Below are positions 31,105 to 39,138 of a stretch of 64,000 nt of DNA, piece after piece. Numbering within the stretch: the first letter of the stretch is position 1; each line of letters begins with the position of its first letter. The notes below the pieces were generated by a model. That model did no database searches. It was not told the DNA's origin and saw nothing but the letters and a program-made list of their open reading frames with translations. The position numbers and the translations under genes were made by a program. The DNA lies in the NCBI RefSeq assembly GCF_900103845.1, contig NZ_FNIJ01000001.1, positions 243,659 through 307,658 of the forward strand. Reading direction: 5' to 3'. Source of the stretch: Pseudomonas jinjuensis. Lineage in GTDB: Bacteria; Pseudomonadota; Gammaproteobacteria; Pseudomonadales; Pseudomonadaceae.

Positions 31105-31872
31105 TCAGGCGAGGTAGCCACCATCCACGTTCAGCGACACGCCGGTGGTGTAGCTGGACGCGTCGCTCGCCAGGTACAGCACCGCGCCGGCCATCTCGCT
31201 CGGGTCGGCCACGCGCTTGAGCGGGATGCGGGTCAGCGCGCTGTTGCGGATGGCGTCGTTCTTCACCAGGGCGGAGGCGAATTTGGTGTCGGTCAGGCCC
31301 GGCAGCAGGGCGTTGCAGCGGATGCCGAACTGCGCGCACTCCTTGGCGAAGACCTTGGTCATGCTGATCACCGCGGCCTTGGTCACCGAGTAGATGCCCT
31401 GGAATTCGCCGGGGGTGACGCCGTTGATCGAGGCGACGTTGATGATGCTGCCGCCGCCGTTCTCCTTCATCAGCTTGCCGCCTTCGATGGACATGAAGTA
31501 GTAGCCGCGGATGTTCACGTCGACGGTCTTCTGGAAGGCGCCCAGGTCGGTTTCCAGCACGTTGCAGAACTGCGGGTTGGTCGCGGCGTTGTTGACCAGG
31601 ATGTCGAGGCGGCCGAACTGCTCGCGAATCTGCGCGAAGACGCTCTGGATCTGCTCCATCTCGCCGATGTGGCAGGCGATGGCGGTGGCCTTGCCGCCGT
31701 CGGCGACGATCGCGTCGGCGACCGCCTGGCAGCCGTCGATCCTGCGGCTCGAGACGATCACGTGGGCGCCCTGCTGGGCCAGCAGCCTGGCGATGGCTTC
31801 GCCGATGCCGCGGCTGGCGCCGGAGACGAAGGCGATCTTGCCGTCGAGGTCGAACAGGTGGGTCTTGGACAT
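31105..31872 (-). CDS. Short-chain dehydrogenase/reductase
   Basis: A 255-residue classical SDR. The cofactor motif is SGASRGIGEA (about 18-27), NNAA is in the expected place, and the catalytic Ser...Tyr-x3-Lys is in ASINGV and YSVTK. The product may be a 3-hydroxyacyl-CoA or secondary-alcohol dehydrogenase. AAGGGGAATAAC before the ATG is a strong ribosome site. It lies 24 bases downstream of the APH-type kinase gene, so the two are probably one operon acting on the same hydroxyacyl substrate class. Confidence 0.88.
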   Translation of the reverse strand: MSKTHLFDLDGKIAFVSGASRGIGEAIARLLAQQGAHVIVSSRRIDGCQAVADAIVADGGKATAIACHIGEMEQIQSVFAQIREQFGRLDILVNNAATNPQFCNVLETDLGAFQKTVDVNIRGYYFMSIEGGKLMKENGGGSIINVASINGVTPGEFQGIYSVTKAAVISMTKVFAKECAQFGIRCNALLPGLTDTKFASALVKNDAIRNSALTRIPLKRVADPSEMAGAVLYLASDASSYTTGVSLNVDGGYLA

Positions 31873-31896
31873 GTTATTCCCCTTGAGTGATTCGGA

Positions 31897-32964
31897 TTAC
31901 AGGCGGGATCTGGCGATGACCTGCAGGCACATCTGCTCCAGCAGCTTGTTCATGCCGATGAACTGGGCGAAGCGCTTGTCCTTCGTCTGGCCGTGGAAGT
32001 AGCGGTAGTAGATCTGCTGGACGATGCCGGCCGTGCGGAACAGGCCGTAGCAGTAGTAGAAATCGAAGTTGTCGATGCGGATGCCGGCGCGGTCGGCGTA
32101 GTACTCGACGAACTCACTGCGGCTCAGCATGCCCGGCAGGTGGCTGGGCTGGCGGCGCAGGAGCTGGATCGGCGCCGGATCGTCGGCCTCGATCCAGTAG
32201 GCGAGGGTGTTGCCCAGGTCCATCAGCGGATCGCCGATGGTGGTCAGTTCCCAGTCGAGCACGCCGATGATGCGTATCGGGTTGTCGCGATCGAGGATCA
32301 CGTTGTCGAAGCGGTAGTCGTTGTGCACGATGCCCGGCTTGTGGTGGTCGGCCGGCATCTTGTCGCGCAGCCAGGCCCTGGCGACTTCCCAGCCCGGTGC
32401 GTCCGGGGTCATGGCCTTCTCGTAGCGGTCGCTCCAGCCTTCGATCTGGCGCTTCACGTAGCCTTCCGGCTTGCCGAGATCGGCCAGGCCGCAGGCGTCG
32501 TAGTCGACGTTGTGCAGTTCCACCAGCTTGTCGATGAAGCTCAGGCACAGCGCGCGGGCCTGGCTTTCGTCCAGCGTCAGCCCCTCGGGCAGCTCGGCGC
32601 GCAGGATGATGCCGTCGACCCGCTGCATGACGTAGAACTCGGAGCCGATCAGCGCTTCGTCGGTGCAGTGCAGGTAGGCCTTCGGGCAGTAGGGGAAGCC
32701 GGCGTTGAGGCGGTTGAGGATGCGGAACTCGCGGCCCATGTCGTGCGCCGACTTGGCCTTGTGGCCGAACGGCGGACGGCGCAGCACCAGCTCCTGGTTG
32801 TCGTACTGCAGCAGGTAGGTCAGGTTCGAGGCGCCGCCGGGGAACTGGCTGATCCGCGGTTGTCCCTGCAGGCCGGGGATATGCGCCTTGAGATAGGGAT
32901 CGATGACGGCAGCGTCGAGTTCTTCGCCTTCGCGGCTGCGGATGGTCTGGTCGGTCAACGACAT
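31897..32964 (-). CDS. APH-fold kinase related to the ACAD10/ACAD11 kinase domain and LvaA
   Basis: A 355-residue aminoglycoside-phosphotransferase-fold kinase. The catalytic loop is HNDYRFDN (Asp in HND, metal-binding Asn), the metal-binding DWE stands where DFG would be, and an N-terminal lobe has FPGGASNLTYLL and ELVLRRPP. The fold and neighbours point to the branch that includes the N-terminal domain of mammalian ACAD10/11 and Pseudomonas LvaA, which phosphorylate 4-hydroxyacyl-CoAs, rather than drug-resistance enzymes. The start at 32964 (MSLTDQT) has AAGGGCC upstream; longer forms are unlikely. It pairs with the SDR gene. Confidence 0.85.
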   Translation of the reverse strand: MSLTDQTIRSREGEELDAAVIDPYLKAHIPGLQGQPRISQFPGGASNLTYLLQYDNQELVLRRPPFGHKAKSAHDMGREFRILNRLNAGFPYCPKAYLHCTDEALIGSEFYVMQRVDGIILRAELPEGLTLDESQARALCLSFIDKLVELHNVDYDACGLADLGKPEGYVKRQIEGWSDRYEKAMTPDAPGWEVARAWLRDKMPADHHKPGIVHNDYRFDNVILDRDNPIRIIGVLDWELTTIGDPLMDLGNTLAYWIEADDPAPIQLLRRQPSHLPGMLSRSEFVEYYADRAGIRIDNFDFYYCYGLFRTAGIVQQIYYRYFHGQTKDKRFAQFIGMNKLLEQMCLQVIARSRL

Positions 32965-33186
32965 GTCGGGCCCTTTTGTTATCTGTCTCGGCATCTGGCG
33001 GCACGCTCGCCAGCCTGGGAAATCCACCTGCCGTATCAGGAACGGCAATGATGGTGTGCTTCGATAATTGGCTAATCTAATGTCCGCTCCCCGCCCTCAC
33101 AAGCGCGACGGGCCGTTATTGGCGAGGGTGTTGGACGTCGATCAAACAGCCTGATTCGCCCGTCACGACTGGGCTGGCGGACGAAA

Positions 33187-33214
33187 AAAAACCGGAGCGC
33201 GAACTCCGGTTTTT
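33187..33214 (-). terminator. Bidirectional Rho-independent terminator after the SCP2 gene
   Basis: AAAAACCGGAG pairs with CTCCGGTTTTT around CGCGAA. It lies 25 bases after the SCP2 stop on the minus strand and separates that pair from the kinase-SDR pair. Confidence 0.9.
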
Positions 33215-33239
33215 CTGCATTCCTGGGTGGCCTTCAGGC

Positions 33240-33554
33240 TCAGACCGGGAACAGCTCGCCCAGCTTCAGGGCCAGCATCATGTCGCCTTCGGCGCGCAGC
33301 TTGCCGGCCATGAAGGCCTGCATGCCGTCGGTCTCGCCGCTGGTGATGCCCTTCAGGGTCTCGCTGTCCATGATCAGGGTGACGTTGGGGTTCTCGGCGT
33401 CGCCCTGTACCACCTGGCAGGTGCCGTCCTTGACGACCAGGTAGTGGTTGTCGCCGTCGTCGATGTTGAACTGGAACACCAGATCCAGGCCGGCGGCGGC
33501 GCTGGCGTTGAACTTGCTCTGCATGGTGGAGACGATGTCAGCAACTGAGGTCAT
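33240..33554 (-). CDS. SCP2 sterol/acyl-carrier-like protein
   Basis: A 104-residue protein of the SCP2 fold, a hydrophobic-tunnel domain that binds acyl-CoA or other lipids. Family features include VFQFNIDDGDNHYLVVKDG, VTLIMDSETLKGITSGE and FMAGKLRAEGDMMLALKLGELF at the C-terminus. It probably carries or presents acyl-CoA-like substrates to the enzymes nearby. AAAAGGAAT is the ribosome site. It is co-directional with the upstream phosphatase-like gene, 58 bases away. Confidence 0.9.
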   Translation of the reverse strand: MTSVADIVSTMQSKFNASAAAGLDLVFQFNIDDGDNHYLVVKDGTCQVVQGDAENPNVTLIMDSETLKGITSGETDGMQAFMAGKLRAEGDMMLALKLGELFPV

Positions 33555-33612
33555 GGTTCTATTCCTTTTCCAGGTTTCTTGATGCGATCCGTGAAATCGC
33601 AGTGGGCCGGGT

Positions 33613-34323
33613 TCATCTATAGGTGATGAGCTCCGGCGACTTCAACAGTTCGAGATGCACGTGACTGTTGAAGGAAGCCAGGGCCAGTTCGTCGCCGCGG
33701 AATTTCAGGCGGCTCAGCGAAGTGTTGACGATCTGCCAGTTGAGTTCGAAGGCGTTCAGCGGCGGCACCCTGGTGACCAGCTGGAGCATGGCGGTGATGG
33801 TGCCGCCGGAGGTGAAGATGCCGATCTTCTCCCTGCCGCTGGCCTGCTCCAGCACGCGCTGCAGGCCGTCCTGCACGCCTTCGAGGAAATGCTGCCAGCT
33901 CACCAGGCCGTCCTTCTCGTGTTCGCCGGAAATCCAGCGCGAGACCACCAGGGAGAACAGGCGCTGGAACTCGGCGCGATGTTCGGCGGCGTTGCGCATG
34001 ATGTGCAGCGCCTGCGGTTCCGCATCGAGCAGGTCGGGCAGGTGGGCGCGGATCACCGCGTCGGCGTCGAATTCGTTGAATGCGGAATCGACTTCCAGCT
34101 GCGGCACAGCGATGCCGGCTTCGGCGATGCGGCCGAGCGCGGCTTCGGCGGTGTGGCGCTGGCGCTGCAGGTCGCCGCTGATGCAGCGGTCGAACTGGAT
34201 GCCGAGGCTCGCCAGGTGCGTGCCGAGGATTTCCGCCTGGCGCACGCCGGTGGGCGAGAGCTGGTCGTAGTTGCTGGAGCCGAAGGAGGCCTGGCCGTGA
34301 CGAATCAGGTAGATGGAGCCCAT
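33613..34323 (-). CDS. Histidine phosphatase (PGAM) superfamily protein lacking the second histidine
   Basis: A 236-residue protein with the phospho-accepting motif LIRHGQA (Arg8, His9) and the conserved acidic residue near FNEFDAD (Glu84). The second catalytic histidine, normally in a SHGG motif, is replaced: the segment reads FTSGGTIT with Ser172 at that position. It may have altered or reduced phosphatase activity, or may bind rather than hydrolyse. It is the first gene of a two-gene minus-strand unit with SCP2 and is divergent from sohB. Confidence 0.82.
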   Translation of the reverse strand: MGSIYLIRHGQASFGSSNYDQLSPTGVRQAEILGTHLASLGIQFDRCISGDLQRQRHTAEAALGRIAEAGIAVPQLEVDSAFNEFDADAVIRAHLPDLLDAEPQALHIMRNAAEHRAEFQRLFSLVVSRWISGEHEKDGLVSWQHFLEGVQDGLQRVLEQASGREKIGIFTSGGTITAMLQLVTRVPPLNAFELNWQIVNTSLSRLKFRGDELALASFNSHVHLELLKSPELITYR

Positions 34324-34392
34324 GCGAGGACCTCGGCCTGTATGAAAAGTCTGGCGAGGTTATGAGGAAGCCCTGGGGCTGTCAACGAAAAA

Positions 34393-34408
34393 TCATACGT
34401 TTGTTTGA
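34393..34408. promoter_or_regulatory. Possible PsrA-like operator in the PGAM/sohB divergent gap
   Basis: TCATAC-GTTT-GTTTGA is an inverted repeat with one mismatch. It resembles the fatty-acid-responsive PsrA consensus AAAC-N(2-4)-GTTT. It lies about 70 bases upstream of the PGAM gene. The match is suggestive only. Confidence 0.25.
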
Positions 34409-34496
34409 ATTGCATTCGCCCCCCTGATATGGCCGCTGCGGGGCGGCATGGTTATGCTTGCGGGTCTGCATGCGGCGACTGCATCGAGGAGGGAGT

Positions 34497-35522
34497 GTGG
34501 AGTTTCTAGCCGATTACGCAAGTTTCCTGGCCAAGACCTTTACCGTGCTGGTGGCGGTGGTGGTGATCCTGGTGGTCGTGGCCGCCCTGCGCGACCGGGG
34601 CCGGCGCACGGGGGGCGGACATCTCGACGTGCGCAAGCTGAACGACTTCTACAAGGAGCTGCGCGAGCGGCTGCAGCACAGCGTGCTGGACAAGGATCGC
34701 TTCAAGGCCCTGCGCAAGGCCGAGGCCAAGGAAGCCAAGCGGGCGAAGAAGGCCGGCGAGCAGAAGAACCGCGTCTATGTGCTGGATTTCGACGGCGACC
34801 TCAAGGCCTCCGCCACCGAGCACCTGCGTCATGAGGTGACCGCGCTGCTGAGCATGGCCACGCCCCAGGACGAGGTGGTGCTGCGCCTGGAAAGCGGCGG
34901 CGGCATGGTGCATGGCTACGGCCTGGCGGCGTCGCAGCTGGCGCGCATCCGCGAGGCCGGCGTGCCGCTGACGGTGTGCGTGGACAAGGTGGCGGCCAGC
35001 GGCGGCTACATGATGGCCTGCATCGGCCAGAAGATCCTCTCCTCGCCGTTCGCCATCCTCGGCTCCATCGGCGTGGTCGCCCAGTTGCCCAACGTGCACC
35101 GGCTGCTGAAGAAGCACGATATCGACTTCGAGGTGCTCACCGCCGGCGAATACAAGCGCACCCTGACGGTGTTCGGCGAGAACACCGAAAAGGGCCGGGA
35201 GAAGTTCCAGGAGGACCTGGAAACCATCCATGAACAGTTCAAGGGCTACGTCGCCCGCTATCGTCCGCAGCTGAGCATCGAGGAAGTGGCGACCGGCGAG
35301 GTCTGGCTCGGCCAGGTGGCGCTGGGCAAGCAGCTGGTGGACGAGATCCGCACCAGCGACGAATACCTGGCCGCCCGCGCCCGCGAGGCCGACGTCTATC
35401 AGTTGAGCTTCGTGCGCAAGAAGAGCGTGCAGGAGCGCTTCGGCATCGGCGCCTCCGCGGTGATCGACCGGGTCCTGGTGACCTGGTGGGAGCGCCTGGC
35501 GCGCAACCGCTTCTGGCAGTGA
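34497..35522 (+). CDS. sohB: SohB-type inner-membrane serine protease (S49)
   Basis: A 341-residue signal-peptide-peptidase-like protease with one N-terminal membrane helix (about 14-34), a charged linker rich in Lys/Glu/Ala (65-90), and a periplasmic S49 domain. The Ser-Lys dyad is Ser168 (KVAASGGYM) and Lys220 (AGEYKRTLT). In E. coli sohB is a multicopy suppressor of loss of the periplasmic protease DegP. The start is GTG at 34497 with GAGGAGGGA just upstream. The next gene is 32 bases downstream on the same strand. Confidence 0.9.
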   Translation: MEFLADYASFLAKTFTVLVAVVVILVVVAALRDRGRRTGGGHLDVRKLNDFYKELRERLQHSVLDKDRFKALRKAEAKEAKRAKKAGEQKNRVYVLDFDGDLKASATEHLRHEVTALLSMATPQDEVVLRLESGGGMVHGYGLAASQLARIREAGVPLTVCVDKVAASGGYMMACIGQKILSSPFAILGSIGVVAQLPNVHRLLKKHDIDFEVLTAGEYKRTLTVFGENTEKGREKFQEDLETIHEQFKGYVARYRPQLSIEEVATGEVWLGQVALGKQLVDEIRTSDEYLAARAREADVYQLSFVRKKSVQERFGIGASAVIDRVLVTWWERLARNRFWQ

Positions 35523-35554
35523 CAACGAACGACGACGAACAGGAAGCTGAAGAG

Positions 35555-36547
35555 ATGAGTGGATTCAAGGCGCTGTGGGTGACCGAGACTGACAATGGCG
35601 GATTCGCCCAGCAGGTCGTCGAGCGGCAGATCGCCGACCTGCCGGCGGGCGAGGTGCTGGTGCGCGTGCGCTATTCCTCGCTGAACTACAAGGATGCGCT
35701 ATCCGCCAGCGGCAACCGCGGGGTGACCCGCAAGTATCCGCACACGCCGGGCATCGATGCCGCCGGCGTGGTGGAGGAATCCTCCTCGGCGCAGTTCGCC
35801 GCCGGCGACGAGGTGATCGTCACCGGCTACGACCTCGGCATGAACACCGCCGGCGGCTACGGCCAGTACATCCGCGTGCCTGCCGCCTGGCTGGTGAAGC
35901 GCCCGCAAGGGCTCGGCCTGCGCGAGGCGATGATGCTCGGCACGGCCGGCCTGACCGCCGCGCTGTGCGTCGACAAGCTGGAGCGTTCCGGCGTCATGCC
36001 GGCTTCCGGTCCGGTGCTGGTCACCGGCGCGACCGGCGGCGTCGGCAGCATCGCGGTGATGCTGCTGGCGAAGCTGGGCTATAGGGTGGCGGCTGCCACC
36101 GGCAAGCCCGAACAGGCGGAACTGCTCAGGCGCCTCGGCGCGCAGCAGATCGTCGATCGCGCGGCGGTTGCCGAGGGTGGCGACAAGCTGCTGCTCAAGG
36201 AGCAGTGGGCCGGCGCGGTGGATACGGTCGGCGGCGACATCCTGTTCAACGTAGTGAAGTCGCTGCAGTACGGCGGTAGTGTGGCCGCCTGCGGCCTGAC
36301 CGCCGGCGCCTCGTTCAAGGCCACGGTGATGCCGTTCATCCTGCGCGGGGTGAACCTGCTGGGCGTCGACTCGGTGGAACTGCCGCTGGCGGTGAAGGCG
36401 GCGATGTGGGACAGGCTGGCCGGCGCGTGGAAGCTGGATGGGCTGGAGCAGCTGGTGCGCGAGGTTGGGCTGGATGAGCTGCCGGGGGAGATCAGGAAGA
36501 TCCTGGCTGGCGGTCAGACGGGGCGGGTGGTGGTGAATCTTGGCTGA
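35555..36547 (+). CDS. AcuI/YhdH-type NADPH-dependent acryloyl-CoA reductase (MDR family)
   Basis: A 330-residue medium-chain reductase without zinc ligands. The YhdH/AcuI pattern is present: SSLNYKDALSASGNRGV and YPHTPGIDAAGVV near the N-terminus, GTAGLTAALCV, and the nucleotide-binding VTGATGGVGSIAVMLLAKLG (about 152-171). The family reduces acryloyl-CoA to propionyl-CoA and protects against toxic acrylate. GAAGAG before the ATG at 35555 supports this start. It is probably co-transcribed with sohB. Confidence 0.85.
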   Translation: MSGFKALWVTETDNGGFAQQVVERQIADLPAGEVLVRVRYSSLNYKDALSASGNRGVTRKYPHTPGIDAAGVVEESSSAQFAAGDEVIVTGYDLGMNTAGGYGQYIRVPAAWLVKRPQGLGLREAMMLGTAGLTAALCVDKLERSGVMPASGPVLVTGATGGVGSIAVMLLAKLGYRVAAATGKPEQAELLRRLGAQQIVDRAAVAEGGDKLLLKEQWAGAVDTVGGDILFNVVKSLQYGGSVAACGLTAGASFKATVMPFILRGVNLLGVDSVELPLAVKAAMWDRLAGAWKLDGLEQLVREVGLDELPGEIRKILAGGQTGRVVVNLG

Positions 36548-36594
36548 GTAATGGGTCGCAGGCATGGCCCGCTCCTACAGGTGAGCGGCTTATC

Positions 36595-36695
36595 GTTCCC
36601 ACGCTCCTGCGTGGGAATGCAGCTCTCGACGCTCCTGCGTCGAAAGGGACGCGGGAGCGTCCCCGGATGGGTTCCCACGCGGGAGCATGGGAACC
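36595..36695. repeat. REPIN-like cluster of four related palindromes
   Basis: Four palindromes are built on one core: GTTCCC-ACGC-TCCT-GCGT-GGGAAT (36595-36618), TCG-ACGC-TCCT-GCGT-CGA (36626-36643), GGG-ACGC-GGGA-GCGT-CCC (36646-36663), and GGTTCCC-ACGC-GGGA-GC-ATGGGAACC (36670-36695). The outer two are in inverted orientation, as in REPIN doublets. A half-element of another family (GCATGGCCCGCTCCTACAG) lies just before at 36562-36580. Confidence 0.8.
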
Positions 36696-36700
36696 ATAAG

Positions 36701-36726
36701 AAAAACGCCCCGCATTTGCGGGGCGT
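36701..36726 (-). terminator. Rho-independent terminator of the cysI-DUF934 operon
   Basis: On the minus strand ACGCCCCGC pairs with GCGGGGCGT around AAAT and is followed by TTTTTC. It lies 18 bases after the DUF934 stop. Confidence 0.92.
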
Positions 36727-36743
36727 CTTCGTTTCACGCTGCC

Positions 36744-37250
36744 TCAGGCCGGCTGCTGGCGGCGGCGGAACAGCGGTTGCGGCTGCTCCACGGAGGTCTG
36801 GTAGACCTCGCGGAAGTCGTCCAGGCTGGCCAGCGCGTCATGCGGGTCGCGGTCGGCGCGGATGGCGTAGGCGTCGAAGCCGCAACGGCGCATGAAGAAC
36901 AGCTGGTCGCGCAGCACGTCGCCGATGGCGCGCACTTCGCCCTTGTAGCCGTAGCGCTCGCGCAGCAGGCGCGCGGTGCTGAAGCCGCGGCCGTCGGTGA
37001 AGGCCGGGAAGTTCACGGCGATCACCTGGAACTTGTCCAGGTCGTCGGCGATGGATTCCGGCTCTTCATCGCTGTCCAGCCATACGCCGAGGCCGCCGTC
37101 GCGGCCGCGCAGGGCGGGGCCGTGTTCCAGCCACAGGGCCAGCGGGATGATCACGTCGTCGCAGTTCGGCACGCTTTCCAGCGTCGCGTCCTTGGGAAGC
37201 AGGTGCCAGCGATCATCTACGACTTCGCGGCCCTTAATGATTCGCTGCAT
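36744..37250 (-). CDS. DUF934 protein, sulfite-reduction accessory
   Basis: A 168-residue protein of the DUF934 family (often called CysX- or CysH-associated), which in pseudomonads follows cysI. Recognisable segments are VPLALWLEHGP-like (IPLALWLEHGPAL), VNFPAFTDGRGFSTARLLRERYGYKGEVRAIGDVLRDQ and FMRRCGFDA. Its biochemical role is unclear; context implies support of assimilatory sulfite reductase. Its start overlaps the end of cysI by 17 bases, so translation is coupled. Confidence 0.9.
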   Translation of the reverse strand: MQRIIKGREVVDDRWHLLPKDATLESVPNCDDVIIPLALWLEHGPALRGRDGGLGVWLDSDEEPESIADDLDKFQVIAVNFPAFTDGRGFSTARLLRERYGYKGEVRAIGDVLRDQLFFMRRCGFDAYAIRADRDPHDALASLDDFREVYQTSVEQPQPLFRRRQQPA

Positions 37251-38892
37251 ATACGCGCTCCTTGAACAGGTCGATGCCGATGCGGCGGTAGGTATCGAGG
37301 AAGCTTTCCTCCTCGCTGCGCTGTTCGACGTAGACCTTGATGATCTTCTCGATCACGTCGGCCATTTCATCCTGGGCGAAGGACGGGCCGAGGATCTGCG
37401 CCAGGCTGGCCTCGCGGCTGGCGCTGCCGCCGAGGGACACCTGGTAGAACTCCGCGCCCTTCTTGTCCACGCCGAGGATGCCGATGTGGCCGACGTGGTG
37501 GTGGCCGCAGGCGTTCATGCAGCCGGAGATGTTCAGGTCGATTTCGCCGATGTCGAACAGGTAGTCGAGATCGTCGAAGCGGCGCTGGATGGCCTCGGCC
37601 ACCGGGATCGACTTGGCGTTGGCCAGGGAGCAGAAGTCGCCGCCCGGGCAGCAGATGATGTCGGTCAGCAGGCCGATGTTCGGCGTGGCGAAGCCGTTCT
37701 CGCGCAGTTCGCCCCAGAGGGTGAACAGCTGCGACTGCTCGACGTCGGCGAGGATGATGTTCTGGTTATGGCTGTTGCGCACTTCGCCGAAGCTGTAGCG
37801 GTCGGCCAGGTCGGCGATGGTTTCCAGCTGCTCCGCGGTGACGTCGCCCGGCGAGGTGCCGGTGGGCTTCAGCGACAGGGTCACGGCCACGTAGCCGGGC
37901 TTCTTGTGGGCGAAGGTGTTGCGCGAACGCCAGCGGGCGAAGCCGGGGTGCTCGGCGTCCAGGGTGGCGAGGGCGGCGTCCTGGTCTTCCAGGGCCTTGT
38001 AGGCCGGGTCGACGAAGTGCGCGGCGACGCGGTGCACTTCCGCTTCGGTCAGGGTGCTCGGGCCGTCCTTCAGGTTCGCCCATTCGGCATTGACGCGCTC
38101 GGCGAAGACATCCGGACCCAGTGCCTTGACCAGGATCTTGATCCGCGCCTTGAACTTGTTGTCGCGGCGGCCGTAGCGGTTGTACACGCGCAGGATGGCG
38201 TCGAGATAGCTGAGCAGGTGCTGCCAGGGCAGGAATTCGTTGATGAAGCTGCCGACGATCGGGGTACGGCCGAGGCCGCCGCCGACCAGCACGCGGAAGC
38301 CGAGTTCGCCGGCTGCGTTCTTCACCGCTTCCAGGCCGATGTCATGCACTTCGATGGCGGCGCGGTCGCTGGCGGCGCCGTTCACGGCGATCTTGAACTT
38401 GCGCGGCAGGTGGGCGAATTCCGGGTGGAAGGTCGACCACTGGCGGATGATCTCGCACCACGGACGCGGGTCGACCACCTCGTCGCGGGCGATGCCGGCG
38501 AACTGGTCGGTGGTGGTGTTGCGGATGCAGTTGCCGCTGGTCTGGATCGAGTGCATCTGCACGGTGGCCAGCTCGGCGAGGATGTCCGGCACGTCTTCCA
38601 GTTCCGGCCAGTTGAGCTGCACGTTCTGGCGGGTGCTGATGTGCGCGTAGCCCTTGTCGTAGTCGCGGGTGATCTGCGCCAGCTTGCGCACCTGGCGCGA
38701 GGACAGCAGGCCATAGGGCACGGCGATGCGCAGCATGGGCGCGTAACGCTGGATGTACAGGCCGTTCTGCAGGCGCAGCGGGCGGAATTCCTCACCGGTC
38801 AGTTCGCCTGCCAGGTAACGGCGGGTCTGGTCGCGGAACTGCTTGACGCGGTCTTCCACGATCCGTTGATCGTATTCGTCGTAAACGTACAT
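37234..38892 (-). CDS. cysI: Sulfite reductase hemoprotein
   Basis: A 552-residue siroheme/[4Fe-4S] enzyme that reduces sulfite to sulfide for cysteine synthesis. The cluster and siroheme cysteines are Cys415 and Cys421 (CCPGGDFC) and Cys458 and Cys462 (CMNACGHH). The two ferredoxin-like repeats and the substrate-pocket segment STRQNVQLNWPELEDVP are intact. The absence of a neighbouring cysJ suggests an electron donor encoded elsewhere. A CysB-type activator is expected; the 246-base gap upstream has an AT-rich stretch (38980-39030) but no site I can define. Confidence 0.95.
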   Translation of the reverse strand: MYVYDEYDQRIVEDRVKQFRDQTRRYLAGELTGEEFRPLRLQNGLYIQRYAPMLRIAVPYGLLSSRQVRKLAQITRDYDKGYAHISTRQNVQLNWPELEDVPDILAELATVQMHSIQTSGNCIRNTTTDQFAGIARDEVVDPRPWCEIIRQWSTFHPEFAHLPRKFKIAVNGAASDRAAIEVHDIGLEAVKNAAGELGFRVLVGGGLGRTPIVGSFINEFLPWQHLLSYLDAILRVYNRYGRRDNKFKARIKILVKALGPDVFAERVNAEWANLKDGPSTLTEAEVHRVAAHFVDPAYKALEDQDAALATLDAEHPGFARWRSRNTFAHKKPGYVAVTLSLKPTGTSPGDVTAEQLETIADLADRYSFGEVRNSHNQNIILADVEQSQLFTLWGELRENGFATPNIGLLTDIICCPGGDFCSLANAKSIPVAEAIQRRFDDLDYLFDIGEIDLNISGCMNACGHHHVGHIGILGVDKKGAEFYQVSLGGSASREASLAQILGPSFAQDEMADVIEKIIKVYVEQRSEEESFLDTYRRIGIDLFKERVYAANH

Positions 38893-39076
38893 GGGTGATC
38901 CTGTGGTCAGGCTACAGCGTCGTCTGAACGCGCACGGCTACGCGCTCCACGCAGAGTGGGCCGCAAGATACCAGCTAGGGAATATGCGTAAAAGTGATGT
39001 TTGAGTATATGGCGAGAACTTTCTGTTCTAAGTGCAGGAAGTTACTTTCGATTTCATTGATTCATGCCTGTTCCCG

Positions 39077-39115
39077 GCCAGCCTGGAGCCTGCCGAGGGC
39101 AGCCGGCAGGCTGGC
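39077..39115. repeat. Nested hairpin downstream of the thioesterase gene
   Basis: GCCAGCCTG (39077-39085) pairs with CAGGCTGGC (39107-39115), and inside it CTGCC pairs with GGCAG. There is no U-tract on either strand. It may mark the 3' end of the thioesterase transcript. Confidence 0.4.
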
Positions 39116-39138
39116 GAGAACCGATCGGCGGTAGCCGC

